Origin: Candidatus Berkiella cookevillensis
GTDB lineage: Bacteria > Pseudomonadota > Gammaproteobacteria > Berkiellales > Berkiellaceae
DNA: 64,000 nucleotides
Direction: 5' to 3'
Assembly (NCBI RefSeq): GCF_001431315.2
Contig: NZ_LKHV02000001.1
Location: 310,001-374,000 of the forward strand
Each line of letters opens with the position of its first letter. The stretch's first letter is position 1. Shown piece after piece: positions 36,894 to 45,354 of the stretch. Below the pieces are notes generated by a model. That model saw only the letters and a program-made list of their open reading frames with translations. It was not told the DNA's origin and searched no databases. The position numbers and the translations under genes were made by a program.

Positions 36894-37015
36894 GGTGATA
36901 GCTTGAGATAATATGGTTTGATTTATTGTGTTAGCATAGTAAAACAAAATCTAAGTGAATGCAAGATTCCGCTATACTGTGCGTATTTGATCTGCTAAGG
37001 GGTATAAATAGCTAA

Positions 37016-37462
37016 ATGACTTATATGATTCGTCCAGCAACACTTTCAGATGTTGGTATTATATTAGCGCTGCGTTATCAGGCTGTGGAAAATAAGCTAT
37101 ATCGTGTGATTACACATGATATGTTGTTTGATGCTCTTAGAAAAGATTGTATGGCTTGGGTTGCAGAAGACCAAGAGAAGGTTGTTGGCTTTTCTCTTGC
37201 CAATAAACGTCGAAAAATGTTGTGGGGCTTATTTGTAACGCCAGCCTATCAGAACCAAGGCATTGGTAAGGCTTTGCTGAATGTCGCTGTTAGATGGCTT
37301 CAGCAAGAGGCACGACATTGGTTTTTATTTCCCTGTAAAAAAATATGGTTGGAGACAGAAATAAACAGTCGTGCAGAAACCTTCTATCAACATTTGGGTT
37401 GGAAAAGGGCTAAGCAGGTATCCGCTCGAGAAGTGCATTATTGCTATTATTTTGACGTCTGA
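37016..37462 (+). CDS. GNAT-family N-acetyltransferase
   Basis: 148 residues with a GNAT fold: N-terminal MIRPATLSDVGIILALRYQAVE, the acetyl-CoA pyrophosphate loop LFVTPAYQNQGIGKALLNVAVRWL (motif A, Q/RxxGxG), then LETEINSRAETFYQHLGWKRAKQ (motif B). The acceptor, whether a protein or small molecule, cannot be told. ATG at 37016; the nearest purine-rich stretch, AAGGGG, is rather far upstream. It has a convergent-free single-gene context. Confidence 0.88.
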   Translation: MTYMIRPATLSDVGIILALRYQAVENKLYRVITHDMLFDALRKDCMAWVAEDQEKVVGFSLANKRRKMLWGLFVTPAYQNQGIGKALLNVAVRWLQQEARHWFLFPCKKIWLETEINSRAETFYQHLGWKRAKQVSAREVHYCYYFDV

Positions 37463-37576
37463 AAGGAAGATGAAAAGGATTGGATATAGGTCATCTTTAT
37501 AAATACTAAAGTCTGTTGTAGACTTAATTTAAGGTATGAAGACTCTTTTTACACACTTATATATCAGGGTAAGCGC

Positions 37577-38134
37577 ATGAAAAAAATATTTCATAGCCTA
37601 TTGGGCAGCATGGTGATGGCACTGCTCATCGTACCAGCTTGTGCATGGGCCTCTCTTGAGGATGTTACTGATAATCTCATGGGGCCAACAGAAATTATCA
37701 CCAAGCTCACCGTGGTTGCGAGTTATATTGTGGGCGTTGGTTTGGTTATTTTCTCGATTGCACAATACCGAGAACATCGCAAAAGTCCTAAATTGGTGCC
37801 TTTGACCACGCCTATCCTATTACTGATTTTAGGTACATGTGCTTTGTTGATTCCTTACGTTTCTGTCATTTCGGGTGAATCTTTTAGTGCAAGTGAGCAA
37901 GCCAAACGAGAAGGAAAGTTACCCAATAAAGCAGGCGCACTTGCGCCTATGCCAGAAGTGAAAAAGAAGACATTGCCAGGACCAGGCCGTTATGCACCCA
38001 GTGATACTCAGGACGCTGGTTCTGTGACAAGCGATGATGATGGTTCTTATTATGAAGATGAATACAATGATGGTGAGACCAACTATGACGATGGGGGTAG
38101 TGGTCATTGGACAAGTGATCCACGCTATCGTTAA
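37577..38134 (+). CDS. IcmD/DotP-like small membrane protein of a Dot/Icm-type secretion system
   Basis: 185 residues: signal sequence ending ACAWASLED, then SLEDVTDNLMGPTEIITKLTVVASYIVGVG, a loop YREHRKSPKLVPLTTPI, and a second membrane helix (LLLILGTCALLIPYVSVI, about 81-98). The order (N-terminal segment, G-x-G helix, basic QYREHRKSP loop, PxxTPI, LLxxPYxxV) matches IcmD/DotP and IcmC/DotE, small inner-membrane components of the Dot/Icm type IVB apparatus. Unlike Legionella IcmD (about 130 residues), it ends in a roughly 80-residue tail rich in Asp, Gly and Tyr. It lies apart from any other secretion gene here. A strong terminator follows. Confidence 0.7.
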   Translation: MKKIFHSLLGSMVMALLIVPACAWASLEDVTDNLMGPTEIITKLTVVASYIVGVGLVIFSIAQYREHRKSPKLVPLTTPILLLILGTCALLIPYVSVISGESFSASEQAKREGKLPNKAGALAPMPEVKKKTLPGPGRYAPSDTQDAGSVTSDDDGSYYEDEYNDGETNYDDGGSGHWTSDPRYR

Positions 38135-38161
38135 GCACTCAGTTTTCATCTGTACATATAT

Positions 38162-38181
38162 AAAGAGCCGAAAGGCTCTTT
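38162..38181 (+). terminator. Rho-independent terminator after the IcmD-like gene
   Basis: AAAGAGCC-GAAA-GGCTCTTT: an eight-pair stem with a stable GNRA-type tetraloop, followed by TGTATTT. It ends 47 bp after the stop codon. Confidence 0.85.
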
Positions 38182-38224
38182 TGTATTTATGTAGTCCTTA
38201 AAGTATTGAGTGGTGGGTACATAG

Positions 38225-38432
38225 TTATGCACACATCAACCATCAGATTAAGTTTTTCAAATGACCTGTAAGATAATCTGACAGTCAGCTAAAATTTGAC
38301 GACACATTATTTTCTAATATTTTGATTTTTATTAAGAAAAATCCATGACAATAAAATGACACCCAGAAAATAAGTTTATAACCGACTTATTATTTTAAGC
38401 TTTTTTTAAAATGACTCACAAAGTTATCCACA
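38225..38432. other. AT-rich gap with two DnaA-box matches
   Basis: TTATGCACA (38225-38233) and TTATCCACA (38424-38432) both fit the R1 box consensus TTATNCACA. Between them are AT-rich runs and an imperfect inverted repeat (TCAGATTA ... TAATCTGA, about 38245-38281). No replication gene lies nearby, so these may be chance or minor DnaA sites, and I do not call an origin. Confidence 0.3.
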
Positions 38433-38444
38433 AGATATCTTGAA

Positions 38445-39938
38445 TTAAGCTTTAGGTTGGATTTCTGAGATTTGTGCATCAATTTGGCGCGCTTCGCGAT
38501 CGCTGATGTTGTTCAGCTTTTTCGCCATGGTGAGTTGTCTGATGGCGCTTCGATAATCACCTTGTAATTTCAAGGCTTGCGCTTGAGCAATATGTGCTTG
38601 AACTGTCTGATTTGCTTGAACATAAGCATTTGTAAGCAAGCTATATAGTTCTATTTTATCAGGGGTGTAATGCATTTGTTTTTTAATGGTACGAATGGCT
38701 TCATTATTTTCTTTTTGTAAAATAAGCCAGCTGGACAAATTTGTCGTGAGTGCATAATGGTTAGGATGTGTTTGTAGTGCTTTTCTGATTAGTTGTATTG
38801 CTGTATTAGGCTGTTGTTGGTTCATAGCCAGTTGTGCATTAACGAGTAGAAACAATGGCTCATTGGGCGCAAGACTTAGCAACTCATCAATCGGTGGTTT
38901 TGCTAAGCCTGGCTTTCCTTCTTGTAGATAAGCCAAAGCTAATCCATACAGTGTTCCTAAGCGATTTCGATAGGTACCATTTTCTAAGGCTTGTTTAAAA
39001 TATTGGGTCGCCTCTTGTGGGGTTTTGGCAGTTGCAACGTGAAGACGCGCTTTTATCAAATGAAACTGTAGACTATCTGCTACTTGTTTATAGGGATAGT
39101 CTTGTGCTCTTGATTTTGAGGCCATTAAACGTTCACTGGAAAGTGGATGCGTTAATAAATATTCAGGGATCCAGCGACCATAAAATCGTGTGTCCTGATA
39201 CATGCGTTGAAAAAAGCTGGGCATGCCCATTGGATCAAAGCCTGCTTTTGCCAATGCTTGAATACCAATGAAGTCCGCTTCACGCTCATGTTCGCGCGTA
39301 AAGTTGATCATCGCTTGTTGTCCACCAGCAAGTGTGGCAGCCATTGCGCCTGTACCTGCTTGTGTATTTTGGGTTGCGAGTACAATGGATGCGAGTAAGC
39401 CTGCAATGGTTGAGATTTTGACACGCCCCATGTGTTCATACATGCGAGCAATATGCCTTTGTTTCACGTGAGCCACTTCATGGGCGAGTACGCCTGCAAG
39501 CTCGCTCTCAGATTCACTGTTGAGTATTAAGCCTGAATTAACCCCAATAAAGCCTCCGGGTAAGGCAAAGGCATTGATCCGAGGATCGATCACCGTAAAA
39601 AAGTTAAATTTGTTACTAGAGTGAGAGAAGGTTGCCACAATTTTAAAGCCAACTGACTCTAAGTAGTCGTTGATAATGCTATCGTTTGAGATCCTGAGAG
39701 AAGCTTTTAATTCTCCTAAGACAGAACGACCTAACTCAAGTTCATCCAGCGGAGATAAAATAGGTGAGGCAGCATTTCCTAAATCAGGTAGACTTGAATC
39801 TGCTTGAGCAAATGATTGTGCGCTTGCTGAATAACAAGTGCTGCTTAGTATCATTATAGGCGTGACTAAGCGCAGTGTTTTAAATAACAAGTCGCTCAAT
39901 ACGGTGATATTTTTCAGGGTTTTAATTAAACTGAACAT
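38445..39938 (-). CDS. bepA: Periplasmic M48 metalloprotease/chaperone BepA-like, with TPRs
   Basis: Assists LptD and other outer-membrane protein assembly and degrades stalled substrates. Signal peptide about 1-40 (LVTPIMILSSTCYSASA), M48 domain with zinc motif HEVAH (153-157) in ELAGVLAHEVAHVKQRH and a downstream ligand in REHEREADFIG (about 215-224), then a C-terminal superhelix of TPR repeats (about 290-490). 497 residues, near E. coli BepA (487). It diverges from perM over 79 bp, as in E coli. Confidence 0.9.
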   Translation of the reverse strand: MFSLIKTLKNITVLSDLLFKTLRLVTPIMILSSTCYSASAQSFAQADSSLPDLGNAASPILSPLDELELGRSVLGELKASLRISNDSIINDYLESVGFKIVATFSHSSNKFNFFTVIDPRINAFALPGGFIGVNSGLILNSESESELAGVLAHEVAHVKQRHIARMYEHMGRVKISTIAGLLASIVLATQNTQAGTGAMAATLAGGQQAMINFTREHEREADFIGIQALAKAGFDPMGMPSFFQRMYQDTRFYGRWIPEYLLTHPLSSERLMASKSRAQDYPYKQVADSLQFHLIKARLHVATAKTPQEATQYFKQALENGTYRNRLGTLYGLALAYLQEGKPGLAKPPIDELLSLAPNEPLFLLVNAQLAMNQQQPNTAIQLIRKALQTHPNHYALTTNLSSWLILQKENNEAIRTIKKQMHYTPDKIELYSLLTNAYVQANQTVQAHIAQAQALKLQGDYRSAIRQLTMAKKLNNISDREARQIDAQISEIQPKA

Positions 39939-40017
39939 ATTATTCTCATTTTAACTGAAAAATCGGGCGTCTGCTCGCCTTAAATCATTGAGGCCATATA
40001 ATAAGTCGGAGAACTAG

Positions 40018-41070
40018 ATGGTTCGTGTGTTGAGAGATTGGGTTACACGTTATTTTTCAGATCCAGAAGCTGTGCTGCTGGTTGTATTACTCATGGGGGG
40101 CATCATGCTGTTTGCATGGATGGGAGCCATACTCGCGCCTGTCATTGCAAGTATTATCATTGCCTATTTACTACAATGGTTAGTAAATCGTTTGGTGCTG
40201 TGGCGTATTCCTAAATTACCGGCTGTATTGATTGTATACATTGCTTTTTTAGGACTATTTCTATGTGCAATGTTTATTCTATGGCCGATTATATGGCAAC
40301 AATTGCTTAAGTTGGTTGATGAATTACCCAACATGATTTCAAAAACAAAGCAATTTCTCTATTTATTGCCCGATAGATTTCCTGAATATATCAGCAAAGA
40401 AACAGTAGATGTAACGGTTGCAAGCAGCTCAATGGAAATGAAAAGATTTGCAAGCCAGTTGCTAACAATGTCTATTGCCAGTATTCCAAGCTTTATTGCT
40501 TTGATTGTTTATTTTATTCTGGTGCCGATTATGGTGTTCTTTTTTTTAAAAGATGCCAAATTGATTTCTGATTATATGGGTAATTTTTTACCAGAAAGAC
40601 ATAAAGTTTTGCACACTGTATGGCAAGATGTAGATATACAGATTGGGAATTATGTAAGAGGTAAGGTTGCAGAAGTTTTTATTGTGGGGATTGCAAGTTA
40701 CATTGCTTTTTACTTATTCCATTTACAATATGCTATTTTGTTGGCTGTTTTAGTGGGTGTTTCCGTATTAGTGCCTTATGTGGGGGCTGCTGTTGTTACA
40801 GTGCCCGTTGTGCTCGTTGCTTTTTTTCAATGGGGTTATAATGCACCTGAGTTTGTTTATCTGGTCATGACCTATGGCATTATTCAAACCATTGATGGTA
40901 CGGTTCTTGTGCCTTTGCTCTTCAGCGAAGCAGTAAATTTACATCCTATTGCAATTATTCTTGCTATTTTAGTATTTGGTGGGTTTTGGGGATTTTGGGG
41001 GGTGTTTTTTGCCATCCCATTAGCAACCTTGGTGAAGGCTGTGATCGTTGCATGGCCTAAGTCGGCGTAA
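40018..41070 (+). CDS. perM: AI-2E-family transporter PerM-like
   Basis: 350-residue inner-membrane protein of the AI-2E/UPF0118 family, with about eight hydrophobic helices. Early pair LMGGIMLFAWMGAILAPVIAS and LIVYIAFLGLFLCAMFILWPII; late conserved block VSVLVPYVGAAVVTVPVVLVA, QTIDGTVLVPLLFSEAVNLHPIAIILAILVFGGFWGFWGVFFAIPLATLVKAV. The last block is the strongest family signature. Exact substrate is not known. It is divergent to bepA, a pairing found in E. coli. Start ATG at 40018 follows CGGAGAA. Confidence 0.9.
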   Translation: MVRVLRDWVTRYFSDPEAVLLVVLLMGGIMLFAWMGAILAPVIASIIIAYLLQWLVNRLVLWRIPKLPAVLIVYIAFLGLFLCAMFILWPIIWQQLLKLVDELPNMISKTKQFLYLLPDRFPEYISKETVDVTVASSSMEMKRFASQLLTMSIASIPSFIALIVYFILVPIMVFFFLKDAKLISDYMGNFLPERHKVLHTVWQDVDIQIGNYVRGKVAEVFIVGIASYIAFYLFHLQYAILLAVLVGVSVLVPYVGAAVVTVPVVLVAFFQWGYNAPEFVYLVMTYGIIQTIDGTVLVPLLFSEAVNLHPIAIILAILVFGGFWGFWGVFFAIPLATLVKAVIVAWPKSA

Positions 41071-41088
41071 TGGATTCATTTTATGTTT

Positions 41089-41115
41089 TACCCTCTTCTA
41101 AATACGAAGAGGGTA
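41089..41115. terminator. Bidirectional terminator between perM and PhoH-like gene
   Basis: TACCCTCTTC/GAAGAGGGTA, a ten-pair stem with a seven-base loop, sits between the convergent stops at 41070 and 41134. T-rich bases flank it on the left for the minus-strand gene. Confidence 0.8.
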
Positions 41116-41133
41116 ACTGTATACCACAAAATA

Positions 41134-42549
41134 CTATAATACCTTAACAGCGTAGTCGGCTAATCGTGAACGTTCTCCACGCGTTAATGTCATGTGAGCA
41201 CTATGATTCCAACCTTTAAAGCATTGCACAGCATAGGTTAGGCCAGATGTCGTTTCTGTTAGATAGGGGGTGTCAATTTGATTGACGTTTCCTAAGCAAA
41301 CGATCTTGGTGCCTGGGCCTGCGCGTGTAATCATGGTTTGCATTTGTTTAGAGGTGAGGTTTTGTGCCTCATCGATAATGAGATACTTATTCAAGAATGT
41401 ACGCCCACGCATAAAATTCATAGAACGAATACGGATGCGTTTCTTTAAGATTTCTTGAAGCTCTGTATCATCTTCGTTCTCTTTCGTTAATGCTTGTGCC
41501 AGTACTTCAAGGTTATCCATTAACGCACCCATCCAGGGAGTCATTTTTTCTTCTTCAGTACCAGGCAAGAACCCGATATCTTCTCCGACGGGCACGGTAA
41601 CGCGTGTCATAATGATTTCACGATAGAGTTTTGTATCGATAACTTGCGCAAGGCCTGCGGCCAGTGTGAGTAATGTTTTACCTGTACCAGCACCACCTAC
41701 CAATGATACAAAATCAATTTCTGGATCCATAAGGAAATTGAGCGCAAAATTTTGTTCTCGATTGCGCGCATTAATGCCAAAGACTTTATTTTTAGGGCGT
41801 CGAAAATCTTTAGAGTACTCGATGTTAGCATGTTCGTTTTCGATATTGCGGACGATGCTTTCAAATTCGCTGCCATCATTACTATAAAGACAAGTGTTCA
41901 CAACCCAATCTTTTATGTGCGGGCCATTGACTTGATAAAAAGTTTTGCCGTCTTGCTTCCAAGAGGACATTTCTTTGCCATGATTTTCCCAAAAGTTTTC
42001 ATCCAGCTCATAAAAACCAGAATGCATAAAACTTAAATCATCTAACATTTGGTCGTTATGATAGTCTTCTGCATGAATGCCGAGCACACTGGCTTTGATT
42101 CTGAGATTGATGTCTTTAGTGACAAGTGAGACCCAGATGTCTGGATTTTTAGCTTGTAAGGCGAGCGTTATTGCTAAGATTGAATTATCGGGCTTATTAC
42201 CAGGTAAAGACTCAGGTAATACGATGGGTAATTCTTCACTTTGAAAAAATAATTTGCCACAGGGGGGAGTAAAGGTTTCACTGAGTTGATCCGGCGCAAT
42301 CAAAGGAATGCCTTGGAAGATATCTTTGCCGGAAGCTGTCTTTATAAGGTTGTCAAAATAACGGTTAACTTGCCGAATATTTCTGGCGGTATCAGATAAA
42401 CCTTTTTTGCCTTGGTCAAGCTCTTCAAGCACAACCATGGGTAAATAAATATCATGCTCTTTAAAGCGGAAGAGGGCGCTAGGATCATGGATCAGAATGT
42501 TGGTATCAAGAACGAATAACTTTTTTCTTTCTGCTTGATTACTTTCCAT
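41134..42549 (-). CDS. PIN-PhoH family ATPase
   Basis: 471 residues. N-terminal PIN domain (about 10-150) with KLFVLDTNILIHDPSALFRF and VLEELDQGKKGLSDTARNIR; the acidic residues of a PIN nuclease are present. The C-terminal PhoH ATPase (about 245-465) has Walker A VGGAGTGKTLLTLAAGLAQV and Walker B YLIIDEAQNLTSKQMQTM, with GDVxQID-like CLGNVNQIDTPYL. PIN-PhoH proteins are thought to be RNA helicase/nucleases. It stands upstream of gcvR's 3' end on the same strand with 90 bp between; no clear operon link. Confidence 0.92.
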   Translation of the reverse strand: MESNQAERKKLFVLDTNILIHDPSALFRFKEHDIYLPMVVLEELDQGKKGLSDTARNIRQVNRYFDNLIKTASGKDIFQGIPLIAPDQLSETFTPPCGKLFFQSEELPIVLPESLPGNKPDNSILAITLALQAKNPDIWVSLVTKDINLRIKASVLGIHAEDYHNDQMLDDLSFMHSGFYELDENFWENHGKEMSSWKQDGKTFYQVNGPHIKDWVVNTCLYSNDGSEFESIVRNIENEHANIEYSKDFRRPKNKVFGINARNREQNFALNFLMDPEIDFVSLVGGAGTGKTLLTLAAGLAQVIDTKLYREIIMTRVTVPVGEDIGFLPGTEEEKMTPWMGALMDNLEVLAQALTKENEDDTELQEILKKRIRIRSMNFMRGRTFLNKYLIIDEAQNLTSKQMQTMITRAGPGTKIVCLGNVNQIDTPYLTETTSGLTYAVQCFKGWNHSAHMTLTRGERSRLADYAVKVL

Positions 42550-42639
42550 AGGTTGCTAATCCTTATTGAGTATACACGTTCCATTGTATTAAAAGTCGAC
42601 AGCTTTAAATAATATGTGTCCTCTTTATTAAGTATACTA

Positions 42640-43185
42640 CTATTTAATGGGTTCCATGACCACATCAAGATTATGTTCTTCTGAGTAGAGCATAAAACTT
42701 TCTCTGAAAGCCGCGATATTCGTTTTGGTAGGCACATAGATATTAAAGCTTAAATGCGCCATCACAGTGGTTGTTTTGGGGGCGAAAAAGATTTCAGATT
42801 GTAACTCTTCAATGTTAATCGATTTTCGACTGAAGAAACTCGTTAGATCATGTATAATTCCTAACCTATCTTGCGAAATAACTTGCACGTAGTAAGGTAC
42901 TGTACTTGTGCGTGTTGTATTGATGTTTTGATTAAGTTTTAATTGAAGTTGCCATTCATGTTTTTGTGCTAATTTTTGTAGAGCACTTTCTAATTTTGCA
43001 ATTGCATGCCATGAACCAATGAAATGGATGATAAGCGCAAAGGTGTCACCGGATACAGACAATTTACTCGAGACAATGGAACACTGATTACTTTTCGCAG
43101 CCTTTGCAAAAGCAGCAACAATACCAGGCTTATCTTCACCCAGCGCACATAAAGATAAATAAGTTTCAGTTTTTGATTTATTCAT
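42640..43185 (-). CDS. gcvR: Glycine cleavage system regulator GcvR-like (double ACT domain)
   Basis: 181 residues with two ACT domains: TYLSLCALGEDKPGIVAAFAKAAKSNQCSIVSSKLS (first) and YYVQVISQDRLGIIHDLTSFFSRKSINIEELQSE (second). In E. coli GcvR binds GcvA and represses the glycine cleavage operon in the absence of glycine. The start MNKSKTETYL at 43185 follows AAAAGAAG; an upstream TTG would add 20 residues outside the ACT fold. The divergent pairing with dapA is conserved in E. coli and supports orthology. Confidence 0.88.
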   Translation of the reverse strand: MNKSKTETYLSLCALGEDKPGIVAAFAKAAKSNQCSIVSSKLSVSGDTFALIIHFIGSWHAIAKLESALQKLAQKHEWQLQLKLNQNINTTRTSTVPYYVQVISQDRLGIIHDLTSFFSRKSINIEELQSEIFFAPKTTTVMAHLSFNIYVPTKTNIAAFRESFMLYSEEHNLDVVMEPIK

Positions 43186-43424
43186 ATAACTTCTTTTGGA
43201 TTTTGAGCAGATTATCAAGACGCTGACCTGTTGATTGGTGAGCAAATAAATTAAATAAACTGTTTATTTCAGTATAAAATGCATTTTAACACAAGGGGCA
43301 TAAAGAATCAGTGTGTGTCCCTCAAACAAGTGCTTAGGCGTGGGGTTACTTGCACCTATCGTATGCGCCATGATAGCTTTGTCGCCAGTTTTAAGGGGTT
43401 TTTAAAATTTCCGAGGAGTTACTT

Positions 43425-44309
43425 ATGATATTTAATGGATCTGCTGTTGCTTTGGTAACGCCTATGACGGAGATGGGTCAAGTTGACTATCCTAAATTGA
43501 TGGATTTAGTTGATTGGCATATACAGTCAGGCACCAAAGCACTCATTATAAATGGCACTACGGGAGAAGCTGCAACTTTAGGATGGTCTGAACAATGCCA
43601 AATCTTAGAAGCAGTACTTGCACGCGCAGATAAAAAAATTCCCATTATTGCGGGGACAGGATCAAATGCAACAGAAATAGCTATCCAACAAACTCAAGGG
43701 GTTGAGAAATTGGGTGTAGATGGATGTCTTATTGTAACCCCTTATTACAATAAACCTACGCAAGCAGGGCTGTTATTACACTTTAAAAGCATTGCTCACA
43801 AAACATCTTTACCCATTTTGTTGTATAATGTGCCCTCTCGCACAGCGTGTGATTTAAAACCTGAAACGGTAGCAGAATTAGCAGAAATGCCAAATATTGT
43901 CGGTATCAAAGAGGCAACGGGTGATTTAGATCGCATTGAAAAACTTCGAGCGATGTTGTCTAAAAGCTTTCTGTTACTGAGTGGGGATGATGCGACTTCG
44001 CTTGATTTTATTCTCGCGGGTGGAGATGGTGTTATTTCTGTGACAGCGAATGTGCTGCCAGCGTTGATGAGCCAAATGTGTGAATATGCCCTCAAAGGCG
44101 AAAAAGAGAATGCAAAACAAATAGATCAGAAAATGCAGAAAATGCATCAATCATTATTTTTGGAATCGAATCCTATACCTGTTAAATGGTTGTTACATAA
44201 ATTGGGTAAGATTGGTCCTGGTATACGATTACCACTGACGCCACTCTCTGTTCAATACCATGATTCCCTAGCGCAAGCATTAAAAGTAGTTGGAGCCTAT
44301 GATGTATAG
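43425..44309 (+). CDS. dapA: 4-hydroxy-tetrahydrodipicolinate synthase
   Basis: Condenses pyruvate with aspartate semialdehyde in the diaminopimelate/lysine pathway. TIM-barrel of 294 residues; Schiff-base lysine K162 lies in NIVGIKEATGDLDR, the catalytic tyrosine Y134 in LLYNVPSRT, and the substrate loop INGTTGEAATL is intact. RBS GAGGAG stands before the ATG. The last codons overlap the bamC-like gene. With purC downstream the order dapA-bamC-purC is as in E. coli. Confidence 0.97.
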   Translation: MIFNGSAVALVTPMTEMGQVDYPKLMDLVDWHIQSGTKALIINGTTGEAATLGWSEQCQILEAVLARADKKIPIIAGTGSNATEIAIQQTQGVEKLGVDGCLIVTPYYNKPTQAGLLLHFKSIAHKTSLPILLYNVPSRTACDLKPETVAELAEMPNIVGIKEATGDLDRIEKLRAMLSKSFLLLSGDDATSLDFILAGGDGVISVTANVLPALMSQMCEYALKGEKENAKQIDQKMQKMHQSLFLESNPIPVKWLLHKLGKIGPGIRLPLTPLSVQYHDSLAQALKVVGAYDV

Positions 44310-44556
44310 ACGCATGATTGTATTAGGTTGTTTATTAACACTTGTTGGATGTGAAGTCGTCAATGATCACAGAAAAGTTTATATACGTGATAGAGGACAA
44401 GATTATTTAACCAGTGATTTAGTTGCACCCTTAGAGGTATCTGAGCCATTAACACAATACCATTCAGATGTTTTTCCTTTACCGGATGTTGTTCCTAACA
44501 AAGAAGGTTTGGACAATATATCACTCAAACCACCAGGTTTTGGTGAAACGCTTTAA
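44302..44556 (+). CDS. bamC: Reduced BamC-like lipoprotein
   Basis: 84-residue lipoprotein: signal RRMIVLGCLLTLVGC with the lipobox LVGC and acylated cysteine around residue 16. The mature part, with YIRDRGQDYLTSDLVAPLEVSEPLTQYHSDVFPLPD, resembles the unstructured N-terminal lasso of BamC (R-DYL-pL-VP...YPLP) that contacts BamD. The two helix-grip domains of BamC (E. coli about 340 residues) are absent, so this is either a minimal form or another short lipoprotein in the bamC position. The start ATG at 44302 follows GGAG at 44292; ATG 44299 is also possible. It overlaps dapA by 8 bp. Confidence 0.7.
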   Translation: MYRRMIVLGCLLTLVGCEVVNDHRKVYIRDRGQDYLTSDLVAPLEVSEPLTQYHSDVFPLPDVVPNKEGLDNISLKPPGFGETL

Positions 44557-44582
44557 AATATAAATTGCAAAAAGAGGTAGTT

Positions 44583-45299
44583 ATGGTTGCAAAATTAAAA
44601 GAAATTTATCGTGGTAAAGCAAAAACCATGTATGAAACAGATAATCCAAAAGCATTATATTGCGAATTTCGCAATGATATTTCTGCTTTCAATGCTGAAA
44701 AATTAGCTAACCTTGATAGAAAAGGCCTCATTAATAATCATTTTAATGCCTTTATTATGCAGCATTTGGAAAATGAAGGTGTTGAAACACATTTCATTGA
44801 AAAAGTTGGTGAGACTGCTTCTTTGGTTAAGAAATTGAAAATGTTTCCCTTAGAATGTGTCGTGAGAAATTTATCGGCAGGGAGTTTATGTAAACGTTTA
44901 GGCATTGAGAAAAATCAACCGCTCAATCCTCCTGTTTTTGAATTCTTTTATAAGAATGATAAATTAGGTGATCCCCTGATTAATGAATCGCATATTATTA
45001 CTTTTAAATGGGCAACAGCAGAAGAAATTGCTCAGATGAAGGCATTAACATTCCGCGTAAATGAGATTCTTTCAAAATTATTTAAAGTGAATGATTTATT
45101 ATTGGCGGATTATAAGCTTGAATTTGGCTTGTTTGAAGGCAGAATTATTTTGGCAGATGAATTCACACCAGATGGTTGCCGCATTTGGGATGCAAAAACA
45201 TTAGAGATTTTTGATAAGGACAGATTCCGTCAAGATCTAGGTAATGTTGTTGAGTCTTATGAGCTTGTTGCCCGCCGATTACAGATCCCTTTAAAATAA
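44583..45299 (+). CDS. purC: Phosphoribosylaminoimidazole-succinocarboxamide synthase (SAICAR synthetase)
   Basis: Joins CAIR with aspartate in purine synthesis. LKEIYRGKAKTMYETDNPKAL, EFRNDISAFNAEK, LECVVRNLSAGSLCKRLG, LADYKLEFGLF and LADEFTPDGCRIWD are SAICAR synthetase signatures. Start MVAKLKEIYRG at 44583 with AAAGAGGTAG ahead gives 238 residues, the E. coli size; an upstream frame adding six residues is less likely. It lies 26 bp after the bamC-like gene and is followed by a good terminator. Confidence 0.97.
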   Translation: MVAKLKEIYRGKAKTMYETDNPKALYCEFRNDISAFNAEKLANLDRKGLINNHFNAFIMQHLENEGVETHFIEKVGETASLVKKLKMFPLECVVRNLSAGSLCKRLGIEKNQPLNPPVFEFFYKNDKLGDPLINESHIITFKWATAEEIAQMKALTFRVNEILSKLFKVNDLLLADYKLEFGLFEGRIILADEFTPDGCRIWDAKTLEIFDKDRFRQDLGNVVESYELVARRLQIPLK

Positions 45300-45326
45300 T
45301 ATCCTTTAATCTCTTCACTTCAAAAA

Positions 45327-45350
45327 ACTGCCGTGCTATTGCATGGCAGT
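45327..45350 (+). terminator. Rho-independent terminator after purC
   Basis: ACTGCCGTGC-TATT-GCATGGCAGT, a ten-pair stem with one G-T wobble and a four-base loop, followed by CCTCTTTT. It ends the dapA-bamC-purC unit. The right arm overlaps the first half of the REP-like hairpin that starts the RAYT unit. Confidence 0.8.
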
Positions 45351-45354
45351 CCTC

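Noticed and set aside
38225..38432. A chromosomal origin
   Set aside because: Only two boxes, no dnaA, dnaN or mnmG nearby, and no repeated AT-rich 13-mers; kept as a minor note.
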